A DNA stretch of 64,000 nt from Candidatus Eisenbacteria bacterium (GTDB lineage: Bacteria > Eisenbacteria > RBG-16-71-46 > CAIMUX01 > VGJL01), in assembly GCA_016867495.1 (NCBI GenBank), contig VGJL01000003.1:1-64000 (forward strand), written 5' to 3'. Under the pieces are notes generated by a model that had not been told where the DNA came from, ran no database searches, and saw only the letters and a program-made list of their open reading frames with translations. How positions within the stretch are numbered: the first letter of the stretch is position 1; each line of letters begins with the position of its first letter. Positions 53,911 through 62,813 of the stretch are shown here, piece by piece. A program made the position numbers and the translations under genes.

Positions 53911-54687
53911 ATGAGCAACATCTTCGACGCGCTGAAGCGGAGAGAGAGACGAAGGGAGGCCGCCCCCGCGGAGGGCGCGATCCCGCTCGATCCTGTCGAC
54001 CGCGCAGAGGTCGAGCCCGCCGCCCCCCTCAATTTCAGGATCTCCCGCGAGCTGCAGCGGCTCAGGGATCGGGTCGATGTCGAACTCCCCAGGACGCGCC
54101 GCCGCGTTCTGGCCGTGGCGGCGGCCGTGGCGGGCGAGGGGGCATCGACCGTTTGCCTGCAGCTTGCCCGGAGCATGAGCACTGAGGGACAGGGGAAGGT
54201 CCTCCTGATCGATGCCGACCTCGATCGCGCGGCCCTCACCCTGACCGGCGCCATCCATGCGGCGGAGGGGCGCCCCGGGCTGCTCGATGTCCTCGCTGGA
54301 TCGGTCGAGCTCTCCAAGGCCGTGCTCTCGACGGACGAGCCGGACCTCCACTTCCTTCCCTCAGGGGGCGATGGCCTCTCGACGGCGGGACAGGGCAGGG
54401 AGAGGGCGACGATCCCGATCGAGGCGATGAACGACTTCCTGGATGACATGAGCAGGGTCTACCGGGTCGTCCTGGTCGATTGCCCGTCGATCCTCGAGCA
54501 TCCGGACTCGCCCGCCCTTGCGGGGCTGACCGACGGGGTTCTGCTCGTCGTCCGCGCGAACCGTACCCGGAGGGAGATCGTGCAGAGGGCGCTGCTCCTC
54601 ATGCGCGGGGCCCGCTGCCCCGTCCTGGGCATCGTCCTGAACCAGAGGCGCTACCCGATTCCAGAGTTCATCTACCGGCGGCTCTAG
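53911..54687 (+). CDS. CpsD/CapB-like P-loop protein lacking the Walker A lysine
   Basis: 258 residues starting 'MSNIFDALKRRERRRE', typical of BY-kinase-type partners in EPS loci. Where these proteins read GEGKST, this one reads GEGAST (75-80), with Ala78 in place of the Walker A Lys. Walker A' 'LLIDADLDR' and Walker B 'VVLVDCPS' are present. There is no Tyr cluster at the C-terminus ('FIYRRL' only). Kinase activity is doubtful; a regulatory or scaffold role towards the Wzz-like protein is more likely. Confidence 0.82.
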   Translation: MSNIFDALKRRERRREAAPAEGAIPLDPVDRAEVEPAAPLNFRISRELQRLRDRVDVELPRTRRRVLAVAAAVAGEGASTVCLQLARSMSTEGQGKVLLIDADLDRAALTLTGAIHAAEGRPGLLDVLAGSVELSKAVLSTDEPDLHFLPSGGDGLSTAGQGRERATIPIEAMNDFLDDMSRVYRVVLVDCPSILEHPDSPALAGLTDGVLLVVRANRTRREIVQRALLLMRGARCPVLGIVLNQRRYPIPEFIYRRL

Positions 54688-54712
54688 GGGCCGACCACCC
54701 ATCCCGGAACCG

Positions 54713-55858
54713 GTGGCCACGCCCGCGCCAGATCGGATTCGCATCGGATTCCCCGCGCCGTCCGTCTTGAGCCGCCAGGACTGGGTCGCCGAGCGGGCGG
54801 CCGAGGCGCTGCCGGTCATCACCCAGGTCCTCCTGGAAGAAGCGCGGGGACACGATCCCCTGCTTGTTTTCCTCGCGGGAAGCGGGGTCCACGGAGAGCT
54901 CTGCGGGATCGTCGATCCGACCGGCGCGAGGCGCTTTCTCTCCGATCTGGATGTCGGGCTGCTCACCGAGCGAAGGATTCCCAGGGATCTCCGCGAGAGG
55001 ATCGCGGCACGGCTCGTCCGCTCGAGCGCCGAAGGGCCGCAGCCGCGCGTCGGGTACTTCTGCCGCGAGGACAGGGGCAAGCAGTCTCCGACTCTGGGCC
55101 TGGTCGAGGCGGCGCGCTGCGGCTACGTCCTCTCAGGCGATCCGGGCCTGTTCGCCGCGCTCGAGATGCCGCTCCCGCGACAGATCCCCGCGTGGGAGGG
55201 CAGGCGGCTGCTCTGCAATCGAGCGATCGAGTGGTTGTCCGATTCAAGGCCCGAGAAGGGACGTCTCTCCGGCGTCTACGCCGCGGCCAAGCTTCACGCC
55301 GACGCCGCGGCCGTGATCCTGCTCGCGCGCGGCATCTACTCCGGCGGCGGCTACGACACGAGGACGCGCGCGCTCGGAGGGATCGATCTTGATGCCGGTC
55401 TCCGCTCTCGGATCGAGGCCTGGACGCGCTGGCGCCTTCTTCCCTCATGGTCCGGCGTCCCGGGGGGAGGGAGCCTCGATGAGCTCGCCGGCTCCGAGGC
55501 CCTCCGCCTGGATCTCGTCGAGACCCTGCGCAAGACGATGCAGGAGGCTGCGGGGTCCGACTCGGCCGGGCGCTTCTTGAACGGTTCGCCCGCGAGGGGC
55601 CGCGCCTGGGGGCGCGCCTGGAAGAGATGGCTCGCGCTGCACCCCCGGGCGCTTCTCGGCCTGCGGCCGGGCGCGCTGCGCCGGACGCCGCGCGTGCTCT
55701 TGTGGGAAGCGACCCTCCACTTCCTCCTTGGGCGCGATGAGGATGCCGCCGCCGTCATGGGCCGGCTCCTCGGAACCCGCGCGACGACCCGCCTGGCATC
55801 GGCTACCTTCATCTCAGGGATCGGGCGGGCCATGGACAGAGAGGGGGTCGATGGATGA
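54713..55858 (+). CDS. Nucleotidyltransferase-fold protein of unknown substrate
   Basis: 381 residues from GTG 54713. The N-terminal 100 residues contain a nucleotidyltransferase-like pattern: 'FLAGSGVHGE' (GS at 56-57, Gly61-Glu62) followed by 'SDLDVGLLTE' with Asp78 and Asp80. The gap between the two elements is longer than in minimal MNTs. The remaining 280 residues are helical, with 'AAKLHADAAAVILLARGIYSGG' (in parts), and have no recognised domain. Overlaps the phosphatase-superfamily gene by ATGA. Substrate unknown; the locus suggests sugar, lipid or polymer modification. Confidence 0.6.
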   Translation: MATPAPDRIRIGFPAPSVLSRQDWVAERAAEALPVITQVLLEEARGHDPLLVFLAGSGVHGELCGIVDPTGARRFLSDLDVGLLTERRIPRDLRERIAARLVRSSAEGPQPRVGYFCREDRGKQSPTLGLVEAARCGYVLSGDPGLFAALEMPLPRQIPAWEGRRLLCNRAIEWLSDSRPEKGRLSGVYAAAKLHADAAAVILLARGIYSGGGYDTRTRALGGIDLDAGLRSRIEAWTRWRLLPSWSGVPGGGSLDELAGSEALRLDLVETLRKTMQEAAGSDSAGRFLNGSPARGRAWGRAWKRWLALHPRALLGLRPGALRRTPRVLLWEATLHFLLGRDEDAAAVMGRLLGTRATTRLASATFISGIGRAMDREGVDG

Positions 55859-57027
55859 GCGGCGCGGAGCGAAGGGACCTGTCCCTCGTCTTCCTGATCG
55901 ACGCCCTGGGGCACGAGATCGTCGGCAAGGGAGGGTTCCTGGACGGGATGGTCCGCGGGGAGCGCCCCGTTGTCAGGACGATCCTCGGCTACTCCTCGGG
56001 CGCGCTGCCGAGTCTCTTCACGGGCCTGCCGCCGAATCGGCATGGACACTGGAGCATGTACAGGCGCGCGTCCGGCAAATCGGTCTTCAGCAAGTACTCT
56101 CGCTTGCTGAGGCTCGTGGGCCGGCTTCCGCGCGGGCAGTGGCGCGCCCGCAGGTGGCTCGCCCGCAGACTCCGTCGCGACGGCGTCACCGGCTACTTCT
56201 CTCTCTATGAGATTCCCCTGCGGATGCTCCCGGAGTTCGATCTCTGCGCGCGGAGGAACTACTACCTGCCGGGCGGGTTCGATGGGGCCCGAAGCCTCTT
56301 CGATCATCTGGCCCAGGCGGAAATCCGGCACAGAGTCTGGGACTGGACGGTCCCGGAAGAGCGGGCCTTCGATGAGATGCGGGAAGCCGCGGCGGCCGGG
56401 AAGGAGGACTTCCTCTTTCTCTACACGGGCAGCCTGGACGGGACGATGCACACGCACGGTCCTGCTTCCGCCGCCGCGAGGAGATGGCTCGAGGCCTGCG
56501 AGGGGAAGATCACGGCCATCGTGGACGCGGCGCGCGTCGCGGGACGCAGGACCCGGCTGCGCGTCTTCGGGGACCATGGGATGGCCCCCGTGCGAAGGCA
56601 TGTCGATCTGATGTCCCTGCTGGAACTGGCGCCCGTTCGCGAGCGGCGCGGGACGATGGCTTTCCTCGACAGCACGATGGCGCGCTTCTGGTTCGAGTCG
56701 GACGCCGCGCGGAGGGTTCTTGCGGAGCGCCTCTCCGCATGCGAAGGAGGGCGCTTCCTCTCCGATGAGGAGATGAGAGAGCACGGGATCGATTTTCCGG
56801 ATCGCTCTTACGGTGAAATGGTCTGGCTCTGCGATCCGGGCGCCGTGATCCTGCCGAGCCACATGGGATCCTCCCCGCTGCTCGGGATGCACGGATACGA
56901 TCCCGATGATCCCCACTCCCACACGACGCTTCTCGCCGACCCGCCGCCGGACCGGTTCCCCACCTCGATCCTCGAGATCGCGCCTCTTCTCCTCTCGGAG
57001 CTGGGCGTGAGGATGGAGGTCTCGTGA
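55855..57027 (+). CDS. Alkaline-phosphatase-superfamily hydrolase
   Basis: 390 residues from ATG 55855 (ATGA overlap). Metal-site and nucleophile positions of the alkaline phosphatase/phosphodiesterase superfamily are visible: Asp16 in 'FLIDALG', Ser47/Ser48 in 'GYSSGALPSLFTGLPPNRHG', Asp/His in 'SLDGTMHTHG', 'FGDHGM' and the late His in 'GMHGYDP'. No signal peptide or lipobox, so it is probably cytoplasmic. Sequence order is nearest to nucleotide pyrophosphatase/phosphodiesterase or phosphoethanolamine-type enzymes. Coupled to the flippase-like gene by ATGA. Confidence 0.8.
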   Translation: MSGAERRDLSLVFLIDALGHEIVGKGGFLDGMVRGERPVVRTILGYSSGALPSLFTGLPPNRHGHWSMYRRASGKSVFSKYSRLLRLVGRLPRGQWRARRWLARRLRRDGVTGYFSLYEIPLRMLPEFDLCARRNYYLPGGFDGARSLFDHLAQAEIRHRVWDWTVPEERAFDEMREAAAAGKEDFLFLYTGSLDGTMHTHGPASAAARRWLEACEGKITAIVDAARVAGRRTRLRVFGDHGMAPVRRHVDLMSLLELAPVRERRGTMAFLDSTMARFWFESDAARRVLAERLSACEGGRFLSDEEMREHGIDFPDRSYGEMVWLCDPGAVILPSHMGSSPLLGMHGYDPDDPHSHTTLLADPPPDRFPTSILEIAPLLLSELGVRMEVS

Positions 57028-58046
57028 AACGCCGCTGGGTCGTGATCCTGGGGATCGTCCTGAGCGCCCTCTTCCTCCACCTGGCGGCGCGCGGGGCGAA
57101 GCTCGATCGAATGATCGAGAGCCTCAAGCATGCCCAGTACATCTACATGATCCCATGCGCTCTGCTGACGCTCCTGGCCTTCTGGATCCGCGCGTTGCGG
57201 TGGAGGTTCCTCCTCCACGCCGTCGGGCCGATCCCGCAGGGGACTCTCTACTCCGCGACGATGATCGGCTTTCTGGCGAACAACATCCTCCCTGCGCGGC
57301 TGGGCGAGCTCGTCCGCGCGCACGTCGTGGGGACGCGGGCGGGGATCAGCCGCAGCGCGGCGCTGGCCAGCATCGTCGTCGAGAGGATCTTCGACCTGTT
57401 CACCCTCCTCGCCCTCTTTGCGGTGGGAGTTCTGGTCGCGCGCTTCCCCGGGGGACTGGGGACGGTCGCGCTGATCGGCCTCATGATCGGCCTCATCACG
57501 CTGATCCTCCTGATGATCTGGAACCGGCATCCGAAGTTCTTCCTCGAGCGTCTGCTGCGCCTGACTCCGGCCCGCCTCCGGGCAAGGGTCGAGCGCCTCG
57601 GCGTGGGCTTCCGCGAGGGGCTCGGAGTCTTCAACAAGACCTCCTACATCTTCGCCGTGGGGCTTCTCTCGATCGCGATGTGGGCCTCGATCGTCGTCGT
57701 GATCTGGCTCTGTTTCATCTCCCTCTCGATCGAGGTCCCGCAGCCCCAGGGATCCCTCGTGGCGCTCGTCGTCATCTCGCTCGTCACGATGGTGCCGAGC
57801 GCTCCCGGTTTCGTCGGCACCCTGCAGGGAGGGGGGACGGCCGCGCTTCTCGTCTTCGGCGTGCCCAAGGAGCTGGGCCTCACATTCTCGATCATCTACC
57901 ACGCGACGCAGTGGTTCCCCACGAACATCGTCGGGGCCTTCTATCTCCTGCGCGAGGGGCTGAGCCTCGGGCAGCTGAGCAGGCTTGCCGTGCAGCAGGA
58001 CGGGGCGGGAGCCGCCGGACGGAGGGGCGAGGGCGATGGCCCATAG
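57024..58046 (+). CDS. Lysylphosphatidylglycerol-synthase-type/AglD-like flippase-fold membrane protein
   Basis: 340 residues with about eight membrane helices. 'WIRALRWRFLL', 'GFLANNILPARLGELVRAHVVG' (in parts), 'SIVVERIFDLFTLL' and 'MVPSAPGFVGTLQGG' are the signatures of the UPF0104/AglD/MprF-N family, thought to flip lipids or take part in glycolipid assembly. The final 25 residues are hydrophilic. It overlaps the upstream phosphatase-superfamily gene by 4 and the ligase gene by 11 bases. Confidence 0.85.
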   Translation: MKRRWVVILGIVLSALFLHLAARGAKLDRMIESLKHAQYIYMIPCALLTLLAFWIRALRWRFLLHAVGPIPQGTLYSATMIGFLANNILPARLGELVRAHVVGTRAGISRSAALASIVVERIFDLFTLLALFAVGVLVARFPGGLGTVALIGLMIGLITLILLMIWNRHPKFFLERLLRLTPARLRARVERLGVGFREGLGVFNKTSYIFAVGLLSIAMWASIVVVIWLCFISLSIEVPQPQGSLVALVVISLVTMVPSAPGFVGTLQGGGTAALLVFGVPKELGLTFSIIYHATQWFPTNIVGAFYLLREGLSLGQLSRLAVQQDGAGAAGRRGEGDGP

Positions 58047-59568
58047 ATCCTCGGCCCCCCCCTATCCGACTCGGACGATTCGCGACTGGATCGTGAGCCC
58101 CTGGATCTACATCGTCCTGGCGGCCGTCCTGGGGCTTCTGGCCGCGCAGATCGTCGCGGGTCAGATCGCGGCTCGCTGGGTGAAGGCGCTGATCGGGCTG
58201 ATCTTCGTCTTCGCCCTCTTCAAGCTCCCCCTCTATGGGGTCGTGGCCCTCTTCCTCGTCGCCTTCCCCTTTCCGACCTACATCTTCCTCGGAAACACCA
58301 ACATCATCTTCGTCCTCTTCATGCTGATCGCCTGGGCGATCAAGGTGCGGCTGGGAAAGGAGCCCGCCCCCCCCAAGACCTACCTCGACTACGCGGCCTG
58401 GGCCTACATCGGGGTCCACTTGATCTCGTTCCTGAATGTCGACACTTCGTCGAGCCTGACGAACGGGATCCTGCAGGTCGAGTTCCTCGCGGGGGCGGTC
58501 GGCCTCTACTTCCTCGTCTCCAAGCTCCTGAGGACCGAACGCCAGCTGAAGATCGCCTTCCTCGCCCTCGCCTTCACGTCCCTCCTGGTCTCGATCACGG
58601 GCGTGATGGAGTACTTTCTGCCGGCGGTCAAACTGATCCCCGACTGGTTCATCGCCGCGGGCCCCGCGGGGAAGCGGTTCGAGGAGGGAGGGCGGGTCGG
58701 CGGGATCTTCCGCGCCCACTCGCTGCTCGCCGACTTCTGCGCGATCCTCTTCACGCTCCAGGTCTATCTCTACCTCCGCTCGCGCAACAGGATCGCGAAA
58801 CTCTTCTTCCTCCTGTTGATGGCGGCGAGCGTCTTCCAGATCTTCCTGACCGCGAACCGCGGGGGATTCCTGATCTGGATCTTCGCGATCCTCTATCTCC
58901 TCTGGCTCGGACGGGGGGCGATCACGCTCCGCAAGGTGGTCATCGCGCTTCCCCTCCTCCTCGCGGGCGGCGTGCTCGTCGAGATCGTGACGGCCCGCTA
59001 CGGGAGGATCATCACCCTCTTCTGGCGGCTGGCCACGACGCAGCTCGAGCGCGGAGTTCCGGAGACGCGCGTGCATGTCTGGCGGCGTGTCCTGGAGGAG
59101 ATCCCGCAGCACGTCTGGATCGGGCACGGGCCGTTCTACGACCTGGCCGGGGGCTTCGGACACTTCGGGAGGCAGTGGCCCCACAGCGCCTACCTGATGT
59201 ACCTCTGGACGACGGGCGTGCTGGGGCTCGCGGTCTTCCTCTGGATCCTCGGGAAGACGATCGCGAAGAGCTACCCGGGCGGGAAGCTCGACCTGAAGAA
59301 GATCTCCTTCGCCCACGGCGCCATGGTGGTGGCGCACGTGCAGGTCATCCAGTTCGCCATGGCGCAGATCCGAGACGAGCACCAGCGGGGCAATGTCTAT
59401 CCTTACCTGATGTGGGCGCTCTTCGCCCTCGCGGTCGCGGCGAGGAGGATCAAGGAGGAGCAGGAGAGGAGCGCCGCGGCCTTGCCGGGCGAGAGGGACG
59501 GGGAAGGTCCGGCCCGGGCCCGAGACCGCGAGGGCGAAGGGATGGCGCTTCCTTCCCGCGGGCCGTGA
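58036..59568 (+). CDS. O-antigen ligase family membrane protein
   Basis: 510 residues from ATG 58036 (GGAGGGGCGAGGG upstream). About eleven membrane helices. The Wzy/WaaL-type periplasmic loop has 'TANRGGFLIWI' (the conserved SRGG-like segment), 'ETRVHVWRRVLEEIPQHVWIGHGPF' (in parts) with Arg/His/Gly, and 'HSAYLMYLWTTGVLGL'. It either polymerises or ligates undecaprenyl-linked glycan in the periplasm. The C-terminal 40 residues are charged low complexity. The stop overlaps the next start as GTGA. Confidence 0.85.
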   Translation: MAHRSSAPPYPTRTIRDWIVSPWIYIVLAAVLGLLAAQIVAGQIAARWVKALIGLIFVFALFKLPLYGVVALFLVAFPFPTYIFLGNTNIIFVLFMLIAWAIKVRLGKEPAPPKTYLDYAAWAYIGVHLISFLNVDTSSSLTNGILQVEFLAGAVGLYFLVSKLLRTERQLKIAFLALAFTSLLVSITGVMEYFLPAVKLIPDWFIAAGPAGKRFEEGGRVGGIFRAHSLLADFCAILFTLQVYLYLRSRNRIAKLFFLLLMAASVFQIFLTANRGGFLIWIFAILYLLWLGRGAITLRKVVIALPLLLAGGVLVEIVTARYGRIITLFWRLATTQLERGVPETRVHVWRRVLEEIPQHVWIGHGPFYDLAGGFGHFGRQWPHSAYLMYLWTTGVLGLAVFLWILGKTIAKSYPGGKLDLKKISFAHGAMVVAHVQVIQFAMAQIRDEHQRGNVYPYLMWALFALAVAARRIKEEQERSAAALPGERDGEGPARARDREGEGMALPSRGP

Positions 59569-61610
59569 TCCCCGAGATCGAGAGCGGATCCGTCGTCCCT
59601 CCTCCGCGCGGCAGACGAAGTCCGGATGCGGCCTACATTCTCGCGGCCGCGCTCTGCCTGCTGCTGGCGCTGCCTATCGCGATGCCGGCGGCGCTTGCCG
59701 GCGCGGGTCTCGCGGTCGCCCTCGCCTATCTTCCGGGAGCGCTGGCGGCGGGGCGGCTCGCGCCGGGATGGAGTCGCGCGGGACGGTTCCTACTCGCTCT
59801 CGGGCTCTCCGTCTTCCTCGCGGGGGGCGCGGGCTCGCTTCTGCTGATCGCGGGCCTCGACGGCGATCGGGCGGCGAGAGTCCTCCTGGTCCTCCTTGCG
59901 CTGCTTTCGATCAGCGCCGGCATTCGCAGGGCCGCCTCGCCGGCCCGCGAGGCGGCGGAGGGGAGCGTCTGGGCCTGCGCCCTGATCTGGGCCGCGGCGA
60001 TGGGGATCTTCCTCCTGTCGAATCCGGCGCTTCTCTCGCGCTCGGACGGAGCGTTCCACGCGGCGGTCACGCTCCAGATCGCGAACAGGGGGGTTCCCCC
60101 GGAGGATCCCTTCTTCGCCGGGCTCCGCCTTCTCTACTTCTGGGGATCGCACGCGTGGGCCGGGCTCTGGATCGCGCTCGACCCCCGAATCCCCGTATGG
60201 TTCCCGCTCGTCGTGATGAACCTCGCGGGCGCGATCGCCTGCATGCTCGGTCTGGGTCTCCTCGCGCAGCGACTCGGAGCGCGGAGCGCCGGGGTCCGCG
60301 CGAGCGCTCTGGCGGGCGCCCTGGGCTACGCGCCCTTCGCCTGGGCGTGGATCGCGGCGCGCGCCGCCTCCGGAGAGGTCACGGGCCTTGCGGAGGTCGA
60401 GCGGCTGGTCCACGGAGGGATCGCCTCGGCACTCGGCGTCATGGGGACGGGGCTGCTGCATCTCTCGATGGTCTTCTTCGGCGGGAAGTTCCTGGTCCTC
60501 ACCCCATTCGGCCTGGGGCTCGGGATCTTCGGCCTCTTCCTGGTCTCGATGCTCGACTTCCTCGAGAAGCCGACGCTCCGGGGGGGCGTCGTCCTGTCCG
60601 CGGCGACCGCATCGGCCCTCTTCACCCACACGGTGGTCGGGTTCTGCTGCCTGGGTCTCGCGGGCGGATGGTGGCTCGCGGGACTCATGCGATTCCTGCT
60701 CCGGCGGTCTCCGGTCTTCCGCAGGGCCCGGCTGTGGCTCCCGATCGCCGCGGGATCGGCCCTCGTTCCCCTCGCGCCCTATCTCGCCGCGATCCTCTCC
60801 GGGAAGCGAGGCGGGCCGGCGGCGGGACTCTCGCCTCAAGCGATCATGACGCTCGTCTGGGGAGGCGCCCTGCTGGTCCCCATCGCCGTCGTCTGGCTCT
60901 GGCGCGGGCGGGAGAGGATCGCGGCGGCGAGGGAGATCCTCGTCCTCTCCCTGCTCCTCGCGATCCCGGCGCTCGCGATCGATCCCTCGGACAACAACCA
61001 GAGCAAGTTCTTCAATCTCCTCTTCTTCATGCTCGCCGCGCCGGCGGGGATCGCCTGGAGCGGCCTCGCGCTCCGCCTGCGCGGGGCGAGGAGAGCCGCG
61101 CTGGCGGCTCTTCTCTGCTGCGCGACCCTTCCCACAGCGGGGCTTTCCCTTTGGGCCTATGCGTCGGAGCGCGGGGACCGGGCGGAATGGTGGCGCTGGC
61201 CGACCGCGCTCGAGTCCGAGGCTGTCGCGTGGGCGGGGAGGGAGACCTCGGCCGACGCGATCTTCATCGATGAGGGGGAGGCGCGGGATCTGCCTGTGCG
61301 AGCGGGGAGAAGCACCCTCTGGGGCGGGCGCGCATGGGCGAAAAAGTGGGGGTATCCCGAGCCGGCCCTGCAGGCGAGGGAAGGCGCGGTCCGGGGGGTC
61401 GCGCGGCGAAACGGGCCCTCGCCCGAGGCCGCCGCCTTCCTCTCTGGGTTGGACAGGGATGTCGTGCTCCTTGCAAGGCGACGTTCGAGCGGACTTGACC
61501 TCTCGCTCTGGGATCGCCTTCCCGAAAGGCCCGATCTCTTCGAGCCGATCTATGGGAACGAGGATGCCGTCCTCTATCGATGGAGGGCGCGGCGTCCCAC
61601 GGAAGACTGA
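59565..61610 (+). CDS. Large multispanning membrane protein, GT-C-like
   Basis: 681 residues from GTG 59565 (GTGA overlap). Around twelve to fourteen membrane helices, then a hydrophilic C-terminal 130 residues, probably periplasmic. The early loop 'SRSDGAFHAAVTLQIANRGV' followed by 'PPEDPFFAGLRLLYFWGSHAW' recalls the acidic first loop of GT-C glycosyltransferases and DUF2298-type proteins. No family can be assigned with confidence. Its place between an O-antigen ligase and sugar transferase suggests a glycosyltransferase or polymer-handling function. Confidence 0.6.
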   Translation: MIPEIESGSVVPPPRGRRSPDAAYILAAALCLLLALPIAMPAALAGAGLAVALAYLPGALAAGRLAPGWSRAGRFLLALGLSVFLAGGAGSLLLIAGLDGDRAARVLLVLLALLSISAGIRRAASPAREAAEGSVWACALIWAAAMGIFLLSNPALLSRSDGAFHAAVTLQIANRGVPPEDPFFAGLRLLYFWGSHAWAGLWIALDPRIPVWFPLVVMNLAGAIACMLGLGLLAQRLGARSAGVRASALAGALGYAPFAWAWIAARAASGEVTGLAEVERLVHGGIASALGVMGTGLLHLSMVFFGGKFLVLTPFGLGLGIFGLFLVSMLDFLEKPTLRGGVVLSAATASALFTHTVVGFCCLGLAGGWWLAGLMRFLLRRSPVFRRARLWLPIAAGSALVPLAPYLAAILSGKRGGPAAGLSPQAIMTLVWGGALLVPIAVVWLWRGRERIAAAREILVLSLLLAIPALAIDPSDNNQSKFFNLLFFMLAAPAGIAWSGLALRLRGARRAALAALLCCATLPTAGLSLWAYASERGDRAEWWRWPTALESEAVAWAGRETSADAIFIDEGEARDLPVRAGRSTLWGGRAWAKKWGYPEPALQAREGAVRGVARRNGPSPEAAAFLSGLDRDVVLLARRRSSGLDLSLWDRLPERPDLFEPIYGNEDAVLYRWRARRPTED

Positions 61611-61942
61611 GGGCGGGCGACACCGATCACGGGTCCGGGTTCCGAAGGTCGCATCCCCTCGCGGCAGGGCAGGCGTCTGGATGCGTACCGGGGACAGGAG
61701 GGCCCCGGGATGGCCGGCTTGACCGGCGCGTCCGGACAGCGCTATAATTGCGCTGTCCAAACAGACATCGGCCCCTGACGAGAGGAGGTACGGCCAAGAC
61801 ACCTTGCTAGCGGGATCGACCAGGCCCGAGGCCTGCGAGACTGCATCATCCTGTTGCTATTCAACATCATGGCGACCTGCTCCAGGTGGTCGCGTGCGGT
61901 CCGTCGGTGGAGGTCCCGTCGCACGGCAAGGAGTGTTCATCT
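61611..61942 (+). other. 332-base gap: promoter, palindrome and long leader
   Basis: There is no convincing gene here. The first 108 bases hold nothing recognisable. A near-consensus promoter with a palindrome over its -10 box follows (61719-61758), then a leader of about 190 bases with GAGAGGAGG at 61782-61790 and a small hairpin CAGGCC-CGA-GGCCTG (61821-61835). Short frames such as 61804-62010 have Shine-Dalgarno-like sequence upstream but no protein-like composition. Confidence 0.6.
61719..61758 (+). promoter_or_regulatory. Near-consensus promoter with a perfect palindrome centred on the -10 box
   Basis: TTGACC (61719-61724), 18-bp spacer, TATAAT (61743-61748). The -10 sits exactly in the loop of a perfect dyad: GGACAGCGC (61734-61742), 7 bases, GCGCTGTCC (61750-61758). 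A dimeric repressor bound here would block RNA polymerase directly. Confidence 0.7.
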
Positions 61943-62743
61943 GTGCTTCGCACGTCGTCGTTTGGACGGCCCAGCAATCCGGTCCGGGGTCCGGAGGCCA
62001 ACGGGGCTGACGAGAAGGCTGCTGCCCCCCCACCCGCCGAGACCACAGAGCCGCAGAAGCCGGCGCAAGAGCGCGCAGGCGATGTCGCGCCCGGTCCGGA
62101 TCCTGCGCTGACCGAGATCCCGATCGAGGCCGATCGCACCCTCTATCTTCGCGTGGGGAAGAGGGCGCTCGATCTCGCGATCGGCTGCTTCGCCGGACTC
62201 CTCCTGCTTCCTCTCTTCCTCGTCCTTGCCGCCGCGATCAAGCTGGATACTCCCGGTCCCGTGCTCTACCGCTCGGTTCGGGTGGGACGCGCGGGCAGGC
62301 CATTCACCTTCTACAAGCTCCGCTCGATGATCCATGGGGCCGAGCAGTACAGGCATCGCCTGAGCCACCTGAACGAGGTGACGGGACCTGTCTTCAAGAT
62401 CGCAAAGGATCCCCGCATCACGAAGATCGGGCGGTTCCTCCGGCGGACCAGCCTGGACGAGCTTCCCCAGATCCTCAACGTCATCAAAGGGGACATGAGC
62501 CTCGTCGGCCCGCGCCCGCCCATCCCCGATGAGGTGAGGCAGTACGAGCCTTGGCAGCTGCGCCGCCTTTCGGTGCGCCCCGGGATCACCTGCCTCTGGC
62601 AGATCAGCGGACGGAGCCGGCTTGGGTTCGATGAGTGGATGCGTCTGGACATGGAGTATATCGATCGGCGCGGATTCTCCCTCGACCTGAAGATCCTGTT
62701 CCAAACCCTCCCCGCGGTATTGAAGGGCGAAGGCGCCTACTGA
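61943..62743 (+). CDS. Polyprenyl-phosphate sugar-1-phosphate transferase (WbaP/WcaJ catalytic type)
   Basis: 266 residues from GTG 61943, which has AAGGAG nine bases upstream; GTG 61886 would give 285. The first 75 or so residues are Pro/Ala/Glu-rich and disordered. One membrane segment follows ('LAIGCFAGLLLLPLFLVLAAA'), then the catalytic domain: 'GPVLYRSVRVGRAGRPFTFYKLRSM' (in parts), 'FLRRTSLDELPQILNVIKGDMSLVGPRPP' (in parts), 'RPGITCLWQISGRS' and 'LDMEYIDR'. It transfers a sugar phosphate to undecaprenyl phosphate, the first step of a repeat unit. The multispanning N-terminal domain of long WcaJ-type proteins is absent. Confidence 0.92.
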   Translation: MLRTSSFGRPSNPVRGPEANGADEKAAAPPPAETTEPQKPAQERAGDVAPGPDPALTEIPIEADRTLYLRVGKRALDLAIGCFAGLLLLPLFLVLAAAIKLDTPGPVLYRSVRVGRAGRPFTFYKLRSMIHGAEQYRHRLSHLNEVTGPVFKIAKDPRITKIGRFLRRTSLDELPQILNVIKGDMSLVGPRPPIPDEVRQYEPWQLRRLSVRPGITCLWQISGRSRLGFDEWMRLDMEYIDRRGFSLDLKILFQTLPAVLKGEGAY

Positions 62744-62813
62744 TCGCGGGAGGTCCGGACTTGGACAAGCCCGCCCCCGAGCCGGGCCGGGCGTGGAGAC
62801 GCGAACGAAAGAG

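Noticed and set aside
61804-62010. Short leader frame with Shine-Dalgarno-like sequence upstream
   Set aside because: The product has no protein-like pattern, and it overlaps the better-supported start of the sugar transferase gene. Kept only as a note in the gap description.
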